NCBI GenBank assembly: GCA_009801015.1
Contig: VHZZ01003738.1
Coordinates: 21,579 to 85,578 of the forward strand
Length of the DNA stretch: 64,000 nucleotides
Direction of reading: 5' to 3'
From: Silene noctiflora
Lineage: Eukaryota > Streptophyta > Magnoliopsida > Caryophyllales > Caryophyllaceae
The position numbers and the translations under genes are program-made. The notes below the pieces were generated by a model. The model was given only the letters and a program-made list of their open reading frames with translations, was not told the DNA's origin and searched no databases. This document shows, piece by piece, positions 12,065 to 22,300 of this stretch. Each line of letters begins with the position of its first letter. The stretch's first letter is position 1.

Positions 12065-13261
12065 ACTCCTTTCTCTCTCTAAAAAAAGTCAACCGCGCGC
12101 AATCGAACAAAATTCGAAACCTTAGCCGCCGTAATCGCGGAATCTCAGGCGAATCTCCGTCGAGTTACGGCGGAATCGGTGAGTGTTGAGGAGTTGAGTT
12201 GCGTGACTCGGACGAGTCAACTCAGGGAGTGCGGATTTTCTCTCTCCTAACTGGATGTGAATGGGATGTGTTTGTTATTCGCGAAGGTCTGGAGAACCTC
12301 ATCGCGTTTATATTTAATTGTAATAAAATAATGAGATGTACTTTTTTTGTGATTATTTTATTTGTACGGAGTGATTTTTTTATTTTTATTTTTTGTTACT
12401 GTTACAGTAATTGGAGGAAGATATTTGATGGGATTTATTAATGTTCGTGTTTGTGAAAAGTGGGTGAATTTCGGAGAAGGTCCTCGTGGACTCATGGTTG
12501 GCTGGTTCTTTTTAAGAAAATATCTGACGAGACGGTTTTACATAAAATTATTGAATAATGGGATTTTTTTATAACTGTAAATATTTATTACTAGTGGGAT
12601 TGTGTTTGGATCTGTTTTATTATATATGTGTAAAACCGTTTTGCACGGGACTAACTTTTCTTTTTTTTAAAGAGGTTTGTCTGTGATAGAAGTAATTTAT
12701 ATGCCTGGGCGACTTAGCAACGGATACACCTAAAAATGAATAACTGGAATGGAGGGAATACATGCGATGAATAAACTTGTGTGAAGTGCGAAGCGATTAA
12801 TTTGTTTTCTGAGTTGAGAAAACGATGCCTCCATCTTAACCATGAAGCTCAATTTTTTGCAAGTGGTGTGAGTTGATGACATGGCATTGAATTATTAGTG
12901 CTTTATTAGTACTACTTTATTACCTTTGGAAAAGGACGTGAGTTTGTTTATTTGTGTTGAAAATTGTTGATACTAATCCAAGAACAATGAATATAGTTTT
13001 GGATAAGTTTGGAAATACTCAACAAACCTTGACTAAGCTTAAAATAGGTTGGGGAGAATGGTCGTCGACTCCTCCTTGTGGTTTATTCGAGATAAAAATG
13101 ACTACCTCCATTTTACTTTTACGGTCATTTTCTCTACAAAATTTATTCTAAATAAATCGTCTTATTTCAAATTTGGTAAACTAAAAGGGGTGGACAATCA
13201 CTATTATCACTAATCTTCCTAATTAAAGGAGTACTAATTTCATATTTTTACCCCTATTTTT
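12065..13261. other. PYL 5' flank and spacer
   Basis: The PYL leader and promoter should lie at about 12065-12300, which is GC-richer than its surroundings (a CGCGCG-containing stretch near 12093). A short piece at 12590-12650 (a GTGTTTGGATC word with flanks) resembles the inside of the MITE at 24502-24633. No gene was found to 13261. Confidence 0.35.
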
Positions 13262-13708
13262 TAGGGCCCGGTTTGGTAATCAGCGGATTAATTTCAGCAT
13301 AAGCAGATTGTAGAAGTAGATTATAAATGACAAATTGTAATAGAAGGTTTGACCAACATATTATAATTAGCAGAATCAGTTTGAGTGTTTGTCAATTAGC
13401 AGACTAAAATTAGTAAATTGATGGTTTTCTTTGTAATATGGAGAAAAGTTTACTTTTTTTACAATATGCTTAACTAATATGCTGGGATAAACAGCATATT
13501 ATAAAACAACGTATTTGGGGTCAATATGTTTTTTCAATATGCTGTTTTCAAAACACGGAAATTGACATATTGATTGGTCAAACATGCTAAAACTCTTGAA
13601 TATGCTAAAAATCGGTCAATATGTCATTTACACCCCTTGAATCTTCCCCAAATGAAAAGTAAGAAATAAAAGTGGGATAATATGATACTCTATAGTAATA
13701 AGTAATAA

Positions 13709-14343
13709 CTAGCTTTTGCACCCGTGAAAATCATGGGTGCCTTTGAGATTAATTGTTTAAGTTTACGCATAATTATAACCTCATTAGTATGGAACATATT
13801 GATTTTTTTGTTGCTAACAATTGTAATACAAAATTATCCGTGTTAATTGAATAGGCGGTAAGTTTGTTGCTAATTTTCATCATTGGCTAGGATTCTTTAC
13901 TTTTAATATGTTTCTCATATATTTTCATTATTTTCATCATTAACCGTGTCAATTTCACACGAGCACCATTTTTTTTAGGATGAAAATCTTTTATTTTTAT
14001 TTTTTGCATTACGTTGTTCTTTTCATTGCAATATATTTTTTGTTGTTTTATAGGATAACATAACTTTGAAAGAGTATACTTGGTGCTTTCTATGTTTTCC
14101 TTGTACTATGATATTTGAATTTACTATACTATATAATATTTGAAATACGTTATATGAAAAAAATGATATTTTATTTTCAAGCTCTTTTATATGTAATCAA
14201 TTCATTGAAAATAACGGTTACAATTATACAACATAATATTGCACAATTAAATTAATATGTCGTTGTAATAACAATAAAACATTAAAAGTTTATTTATTTG
14301 TTCAATTTATATGCCCGTGTCATTTTACACTGGTCCTAAACTA
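13709..14343. mobile_element. Segment bounded by two inverted Helitron-like 3' ends
   Basis: The left end reads CTAGCTTTTGCACCCGTG and continues into a hairpin partner. The right end, read on the minus strand, is CTAGTTTAGGACCAGTG with a matching downstream arm. Both ends therefore show the CTAG-plus-hairpin arrangement of Helitron 3' termini, pointing in opposite directions, with about 630 bases of AT-rich non-coding DNA between them. It may be two Helitron fragments facing each other, or one element with terminal inverted copies. Confidence 0.4.
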
Positions 14344-14429
14344 GTAAAAGATGATAACATTTACAAACGTAGTAAAAGTTATAGTGATATAATGTGTTTT
14401 TTTTTTTTTTTTGCGGGATAACTTATTTT

Positions 14430-14550
14430 ATAACAGTAGGTCTCGTGAGAGACCGTCTCTCACTAATTTAGTGAGAGATATAATAGGAAAATAGAAAAAA
14501 CAGTGGGTCCCTCACCCCATCATGTGAAAGGTCTCTCAATATAATAAAAT
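14430..14550. mobile_element. Small palindromic MITE-like piece
   Basis: Nested inverted words (GTCTCGTGAGAGAC, then CTCTCACTAATTTAGTGAGAG) lie at the left, with GGTCTCTCA at the right. This looks like a short foldback element, but boundaries and a target duplication were not resolved. Confidence 0.3.
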
Positions 14551-14666
14551 CCTAAAATTAAAATTTAGAATTTACTTTGATATTTAATCGTTGTTTAAGT
14601 CATTTAATTTACTTTAAATTTAAAAGATAAATAAATTTTAATATTTGTGGTATTCTAGTTTGTATT

Positions 14667-15110
14667 TAATGCTACAAATTATTTAAACTTTTTTTTTTCT
14701 AAAATAAGTTTAGTGGTGTTATATAGTACTTTGTTTTTTTTTTAATTGTTTTGATTTTTATTTTTTTTCTAATAAATGACTTGGTGATGTGGAGGTGAGT
14801 TGTGTAAATAATTGAAACTGTTGATGTGGCATTAGGATAAATTGTTAGTTTATCTTTTTTATTATTATATAATAATAATAACTATGCAATATAATATAAT
14901 GCTACAAATTATTTAAACATTTTTTTTCTAAAATAAGTTTGGTGGTGTTATATAATACTTTGTTTTCTTAATTGTTTTTATTTTTATTTTTTGCTAATAA
15001 ATGACTTGGTGATGTGGAGGTGGGTTGTGTAAATAATTATTGAAAATGTTGATGTTGCATTAGCATAAATGGTTAGTTTGTCTTTTTATTATTATATATA
15101 GAATATAGAT
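14667..15110. repeat. Tandem duplication, about 230-base unit
   Basis: Two adjacent copies begin with TAATGCTACAAATTATTTAA at 14667 and 14897. Both contain AAATGACTTGGTGATGTGGAG, GTGTAAATAATT and a closing TTTTTATTATTATATA stretch. The period is 230 bases. Differences are mainly in poly-T lengths plus scattered substitutions, so the duplication is fairly recent. Confidence 0.8.
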
Positions 15111-15814
15111 AATGTAACGGAACTTATGTACAAGGAAAGATAAAAGGAAGGGATGATGGTAAAGATATTAATGAATAATATAGTTTAATAAATAAAATCT
15201 TTCGGAAAGAGAGAGTTAAATAAATTCTTTTAAGAAGCACGAGTTTTGAAAAATTAAAAAGAAAAAATTGTGAGTTTTGAAGAGATGATATATATATATC
15301 AGGTTGAAGTTATAAATTTGCTATAAAATACGGAGTATACAATTTTTTTTTTTTTTATCCCAATTATCTGTATGCTTCTTGCATTTTAGGATTTATATAT
15401 TGTAGGTTGTTAGTGTCGAAGCAAGATGTAAATTGGATTCCTTGATCTGTGCCTATCAAGAAAAACTCATATCTATCCCATACCTCTCGAACCACCGTAA
15501 CAATTGGGTAATTCAAAAAACATACTTGCCCGGATAGGTGGAAATCTCAAACACGTACCCACCCCCATTCCCACATGTGTTTACCAATCCGGTGAACCCT
15601 TCTCACTTTGTGTTTCACCAGCTTGGTTATTTGGCAACAAAAAGTTTGTAAAACTCTCTATAAATTAGTCATAATAATATACTCCGTAACTTCTCTAATA
15701 ATAGATCAACCTGATATGAAATGTGTATGATGCAAGATCCGCCTTCGTCCCATCTCCCATGACGGACACAGTTTTTGTACCATACCCACCCACCACCCGT
15801 GAAGGCTCTAATCC

Positions 15815-16335
15815 ATATTCGCTTGTTAGATTATGCAAGCGGGCATGACCCACACCCAAATGAAGGAGAGAACGTCCGTTTTATAATCTCAATGAGGTTT
15901 TATTCTAAAACCAATTGATAATAGATGGAGTATCTCCTTAACTTATAAAGTGGTCAACTTTTTTCTCATTTATCGATGTTGGATCATTCACAAGTGAGTT
16001 AATATGAGTTTATTCACACTCTCCCCTCACATGTGAGGCCCATTTTAAATTAGTTTGGGGGCAATAAGGCCTCACTTCATACCTTGACAATAACCGTGGA
16101 CTTAGATACCATGTTAAATCATGCAAATTAGCCTGGCCGCAACCAAATAGAGAGAGAGAGAGACTGCTTTATAAGTCCAAAGAGTTTCAACTATAAAACC
16201 AATTGTCAATAGAAGGAGTGACCTATTAGCTTATAAAAATGGTAAACTCTCCCTTGTTTTATCAATTTAAGACACTCACATGTAAATTAATATGGATTTC
16301 TTCACATCACTCCAATTAAAAAGGACGCGATGCAA
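15815..16335. repeat. Two diverged copies of an unclassified dispersed repeat
   Basis: Segments at about 15820-16045 and 16105-16330 share, in order, an ATGCAA start, a GAGAGA-like stretch, TTTATAA, a CTAAAACCAATTGAT-like core, a GGAGT word, CTTATAAA, and an ACAAGTGAGTTAATATG or ACATGTAAATTAATATG end. The offset is about 285 bases. No coding frame or clear termini were seen, so the class stays open. Confidence 0.45.
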
Positions 16336-16431
16336 CATTGAGTTGCCTCCCCCACCTCCGAACGTGTAATTCATTTGTTTTCTATTTTCATAATGCTTCG
16401 CACGACTAATTTGATTAATTATATGGTTTTT

Positions 16432-16809
16432 GAGAGGTCTGATAAATAAGTTGGGTCGTGTTGTGTTTGTATTCGTGATACCTTTAAATGGGTCATTATT
16501 ACCTCAATCTGAATCCTACCCAATTATGTAAAGATCATTTGTTTTAACCCTTACTTGACCCGTTTAGTTTTTCAACAATCCAATTAGACCCGTTTAACCC
16601 ATTTATTCCTTAAATATTTCATTTTCAACCCGCCTAATTCGTTTAACCGAGAAAAACCGCAACCCTAACCCACATGCGTATTCGTGTCATGTTTGTGTCA
16701 ATTTAATTACATAATGGGTCGCAAATCTCGCAATGTCTTAGCCATAACCCATTAACTTTATGTCGAGTTTGTGTCGTGTTTCGGGATAGGTCAATGATTG
16801 CCACCTCTA
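16432..16809. mobile_element. hAT-like non-autonomous element
   Basis: The right end, read on the minus strand, is TAGAGGTGGCAATCATTGAC, and the left end reads GAGAGGTCTGATAAATAAG. TAGxGGTGxCAA-like termini are typical of plant hAT elements. The inside repeats GGGTCGTGT and ACCCGTTTA-type words. There is no transposase frame in 378 bases. A clean 8-bp target duplication was not seen, so the exact edges are uncertain. Confidence 0.45.
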
Positions 16810-16825
16810 ATTTTAATCCCAAAAA

Positions 16826-16980
16826 GTCATGCTTAAGACGGTACTCCGTCTTAAATGTTAAAACGGCTCAAATACTACTTCGTACTACATAGTGATAATA
16901 AAGACAACTAGGTGCCATGTGATTTGTTATGTATTTGAACCGTTTTAAGTTTTAGACGAATAATAAGTGTCTCAAATGAG
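16826..16980. mobile_element. MITE with about 50-base terminal inverted repeats
   Basis: The left arm runs from about 16826 to 16875 and holds CTTAAGACGG, CGTCTTAA and ACGGCTCAAATA. The right arm, about 16930-16980, is its inverted counterpart ending in TATTTGAACCGTTTTAA plus TTTAGACG. The same layout recurs at 40641-40814, so this is a family. Confidence 0.55.
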
Positions 16981-17261
16981 AATTTATGTTTCAATCCACT
17001 TGACATTCTTTCTCACTCTCTGCTTAAATAACCAATCCAAAACATACTCTATATACTAAAAGATTAACACATCTTCAAAATTTCCACCTAAGTAATACTC
17101 TACAATTTATTTTATAACATCAATTACTGTTTAACTTTTACATAAATAAAGATAATAAAAGATCACATTGGAATTATAAATGCAAATTTTCTACCTTTTT
17201 GAAAATGAAGTTTAACTGCATTAGTTTAATTAATTTTTAATTTTTTTAATTTTTTTATCTA

Positions 17262-17290
17262 GAATACCGTGCTTTTGCACGAAAGTTATA
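17262..17290 (-). mobile_element. Possible Helitron 3' end
   Basis: Read on the minus strand, a hairpin CGTGCAAAAGCACG is followed by GTATT and CTAG, ending next to an A. This matches a Helitron 3' terminus with the element extending to the right, into the NOT2 promoter side. No 5' end was identified. Confidence 0.3.
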
Positions 17291-17399
17291 ATAGTAGGTA
17301 AATAAATAACCGACCCTAAAAGTCAGAAACTGACAGCGACGTGTCCCGAATCAGCATAGGAAAAACTACCAATTGGAAACGAAGTAAAACACACCCAAC

Positions 17400-19333
17400 C
17401 AAATCAGAAACATTAACTTGCTACTGTGTATTCACCATCTCCGCACGGACCACACTTCGTCTCAGGTACCCTTTTTCATCTTTTTACTCAATCACTCTCC
17501 TTTGATCTACTTATCCCCTTTAATCCCTTAATAATTCTCACTGTATTTTTCAATTTTTCATGTTTTTCTTATGATTTGATCTAATTACTTGTTGGGCTGT
17601 CCCTTTTTTTAAGATTAGTAGTAAATTAGTTTTGGGTTCGTGAAATTTTATTGATTTGGTGTGTTTAAGCGTTTTGGGGGTGATGATTTGGTTGTAATTT
17701 ATCTGCCCATGTGGTGATTAGACTGATTTCTTTAAATTTGTGTGATTATCATGTTGTTATAGAGGAATTTTGGGTGTGGAATTAGGTTTTATGTGATTAA
17801 GATGTAGTTTACGGGTTTCGCGATTCGTTTGGTTGGAAAAATTTGAGGGTAAGTATGTAAGAAGTAAGGACTGATACTGTCTCAAAAGAGTGGTCACACA
17901 CTGACGATTTTTTGTGTCACGGGATGGATTGGCCACATTGACAGTTTTTGCATTCCGAAGAGAAGCTGCGTTTTATTGATAGCTTGTATACTGGTCGGCA
18001 TTAGCAGTATAGTAGTAGTTGTTACGAAGATAGGATGGCTATACAAGTGGTGATTTTAGGAATGGTGCGTGGATAAATTGACCACGAATAATCTGATCTT
18101 CAAGTTTCATGAAATAGATGGAAAGCTGTGGATTTGATGCTTTATAACATGTTACATAGTTGGTGTGTCCAAGTCACATGAACCGTAAATACTTTGGCTT
18201 CCGAGGCCTCCACGCTTTTGCTTAAAATGTTTGGAGCATTTTTTTTTTTTGTTGATATCTTGTGCCGTGTTTTTGGGCAACATGATCTAGTAGTCATGTA
18301 ATCCTATTATGCAAGCTGTTAGAATTATGTGATAGTGTTATACATTTTGTCTATCGCCAATGATACATATTCTGGTTAGATTAAAGGATCAATTCCAGAC
18401 ACCACCTTCTAAATTCCCGATTTTGCAAACTTCTTTTTATATTCATCTTGTGAAACACTCCTCTTTAACGGATCTTTATGTCTTACTACAACCAATTTCC
18501 GGGAAAAAAATAAGCTTTCCGGTACTAACCTTTGACTTGATTTTGTTGTTTTTTCATGGATAATTTGGTTATCAATAACTTTGAATGGGACGGCCTACTG
18601 TTTGTAGCAATTACTTTGCACCGTATATCCAGAAAGCTCTGAAAATAGACTTTAAATCTCATGATTGTTTGATCCAAAAATAAAGAAGGAAAAAGGAAGC
18701 AAAAACAATTGGATGGACAAAAAGAAAGAGGATGTACTATTACCATATAACCATAAAAGAAAAGGAAGCAGTAACCTCTGATGTAGTGTTAATGCATCGT
18801 CCACATATTGGAGCAATGGTTCCCTATCACCTAGTCATCCAACCTTCACCACCCCTTTATTTTCCCTTTACCACCATCATTCCCTCCCCTACTTTGTTTC
18901 GAGCTGACAAGCTGCATTACTTCTGTGACAATAACATCCAAGCCAAGCGAGAACCCTATGCTGCAAAATCTTTGAAGTGATCCATTGTGTTGTTGGCTAT
19001 TGGGATATTCATGTATTCATATTTCAACGCATGTATTATGATTACTGTTAAATGACAGTGAAGATGATATTTTCCGCTTTTCCTCTGTTTTATTAAGTCT
19101 TTTAAAATTATATATATATTGAACATCTTTTCTTTTTTCTGCATTTTTTTACTGAATAGTCTCCTGTATCAAATTTCCAGCAGAGGCAATTGACCAGCGG
19201 TAGCAGTTTTGTCAACAATCAGGTACAGGACAGTGCTGTTAGATGCACTTGAATTACATTCTATTGTTAAGTAGTTGATGCAGTTCTTCCCTTTAAAAAC
19301 TCTGAATGCAGGAATCCATCGAGGTTTTACAGT
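17400..19333 (+). other. NOT2 5' region, leader exons and intron
   Basis: A leader exon probably ends at 17465 (CTCAG|GTACC). A small internal exon, 19160-19222 (63 bases), is bounded by TAG and GT. The next exon starts at 19312. The 63-base exon reads SPVSNFQQRQ in one frame, which resembles the ASPVFHH segment of NOT2, but that frame does not continue into the HGGFNVPN frame of the next exon. I found no sequence for the usual first 35 or so NOT2 residues in 17400-19160. Confidence 0.4.
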
Positions 19334-22300
19334 ATGCATGGTGGTTTTAACGTTCCCAATACTCTTGCATCCAGAAATTCAACAATGAATAATGTTGCCT
19401 CTGGTGGGGTGCAACAAAATACAGGCAACATACCAGGTGGACGGTTTACATCAAATAACATCCCCGTCGCTCTGTCTCAGGTAACAGTTTGATGTAGATT
19501 ATGCAATGCATTTTAGTCTTTTGGCTTAATCTTATTTTAAACCCTGATTTTAACGTTTGCGTACTAATTTTCAGATGTCTCATGGGAGCTTGCATGGTGG
19601 ATATTCAGGGATTAACAATAGAGGAGGTATGAATGTTGTAGGAAGCCCTGGATATAGTAATAACACAAATGGTGCTGGTGGTTCTATTCCCGGTATTCTT
19701 CCAACTTCTTCTGCTATTGGTAATCGTAGTGGTGTTCCAGGCCTAGGTGTCTCCCCTGTTTTGGGCAATGCAGGTCCTCGAGTTTCTGGCTCGATGGGGA
19801 GTATGGTTGGCAGTGGCAATATAGGGAGAAATTTAAGTTCAGGAGGAGGAATATCTGTGGCCGGTCTTGCTTCCCGTTTGAATATGTCTACAAACAGCGG
19901 ATCTGGGAACTTAGGAGTGCAAGGACCAAATAGATTAAATAGCAGTGTACTCCAACAAGGTATCACGCTTCTATTCATATTCCTTTCTTCCTATATCATT
20001 GTAGGTTATGGTGAGATTCATGGGGTTGGTGGTGGCAGTGCTTAAGGGTTAAATTTCACGTACTACATGACCCAGCAAGAAAAGAAGTGATGATGAATTT
20101 ACAAAGCAGCACGACTAACTTGGTGTGCATTACCACCATCTAGGATTTTTGGTAGTTGGAAGTTGAAGTAAAGAACAAAACTAGTGTATCTGGCTGCTTC
20201 ATAAAAAAGAAAAAAGGAAATGTCGCAGGGTGAGTGAGGTCTTTACTGGAAAAAACTAGAGCTATGTTGCGTAGTTGAGATTGCCCTTCTCTATAGATAT
20301 CTCCTCTGCAATTCTACAATGGCAACAAGAAAGATATAGATCTAAACTGATTTAAGGTTGATTAAAATGAATTGTTAAATGGAACAAACACTGTGTTAAC
20401 AATGAAAAAGTGGATGGTAGGGATACTACAATATTGTAAATGAAGAAAGGCTAGAAAATAAATGTGAATAGAAAGAAAGGGCAGCGACATAAAATTGAGA
20501 AAAACCTTTTGAATAGAGATTAGAAGAGATTTAAATATAGGAAATAAGCGATCAAAAATTAAGAGGAAAAGAAAATCATTGATAGATGATGAAGAATATA
20601 TTCGAGAATCTGTTCAGACAATTGAATTATGATTTATGGCGGGCTTGGTAGAGAAGAAACAAAATGAAAAGGGAAACATGGATTTAAAGATATTTAATGT
20701 TGGTAAGGCCGATGGGAGAGAGTACAGTACTGCAAACTTAATTGTGCTGCAACCAATACAGAGAGACAATTTGACCTGTAAAAATATTACACAAAAAGGA
20801 TCTTTTACTTTTATTGCCAATTTGCTTTTGAAATCCTTGTTGCAATGTCCTTTTTTTATATACCTCACAATCATCACATTGTTGCAAACCCCTTTGCTCT
20901 TAAGATTGAGCAATGCTCTTTTGATTGTGGGCTTGTGGCATTATTACCTACCTGTGATCTCTTGATCTCCCTTTGAGTGCTCTTTTATCTAGAAGAGTAC
21001 AATTTAGTGGCCTCTGTCCCATTTCTTAGTTGATAAAACAACCAAGCAAGTATTTGTAGTCCCACTTTCTTTTATGTACTAAAGATGACTGTAAATAGTA
21101 TCTTTGATAGAATTGTAACAATGAATGTTAATATGGGTTGAATGATTGGTGTGTTTTTCTCAAGGATAATGGTTTTGGAGTAGCCAATCTGCTGTGCTCC
21201 GTTCTATCTCTTTGTAGTGATACCATCAGCTATAAAATTAATGTTCTAATTATGGTTCAGTTTAACACCTCTCCGACCTTTGTAGGCCTTTCTGCATAAA
21301 TCCTTAAATCGTGTACATGGTATAATGCCTTCAACTATTTAGGGTGGACCTGACTGATGTGAATTATCCATTGATTCTTGCATTACCTAATTGTGACTTT
21401 TTTCCTCAGCTTCTCCTCAGCTACTTTCCATGTTTGGGAACTCGTATCCTTCGACTGGAGGGCCTCTCTCACAGAACCATGTTCAAGCAGTAAATAATTT
21501 AAACTCCATGGGAATGTTGAATGATGAAAACTCCAACAACAGTTCTCCTTTTACTTTGAATGATTTCCCTCAGCTAGGTAGTCGTCCAAATTCTGCTGGA
21601 GGTCCGCATGGGCAAATAGGTAATAGCTAATTGTGCTTTTTTGGTTGAATATTTTTTCTTTTCCCAATCTTTATTCTTGTAGCTTGAGGTTTATGATGAA
21701 GTATGCAGGTTCTCTAAGGAAACAAGGACTTGGTGTTAGTCCCATTGTACAACAAAACCAGGAATTCAGTATCCAAAGTGAAGATTTTCCTGCATTACCA
21801 GGTTTCAAAGGTTGGCGGCTAACCTTAAAACTTTATAGTGAAATTGTGGGGTCTGTGGTCCAAATAGTGTGTGTGATTATTATTTCTAGTGATGAAATCA
21901 ACTAGATTCCTTCTTGTGATTTTACTTGATATTTGCGCGTGACATTTGCCATGTCCTTGCAAGTTTCAAGAGTTCATCTAACTTTGTTCATTGTATCCTT
22001 TTGGATTTATAGCTTGAATCATCAACCACCACTCTTGCACTGCCTTCAAAACTCAATCCATTAGGTGCAAACACTATAAGGGAAGACTTTGCTGCCTCTG
22101 ATAGTCTGATTATTAAACAAAGAGCTGCTTTACATAATGCCTTACAACCTCACGATTGTCTACACTAAGTTGTTTGCAGACAAGCTTTTAGAACTCCATT
22201 TACCCAATTCAGTCTGCTGTCTTTGTTGACTTATCCACTGTCCATTGTGATTGTTTCTCGGGCAACTTGGTATTATAATCCGATTGGCACACTGGGTGAA

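Noticed and set aside
19580-19978. 132-codon frame on the minus strand opposite NOT2
   Set aside because: It is the antisense of the well-supported Gly/Ser/Asn-rich NOT2 exon and mirrors its codon pattern.
20636-20965. 109-codon frame in a NOT2 intron
   Set aside because: No acceptor or donor in phase, composition like AT-rich intron, no recognisable motif.
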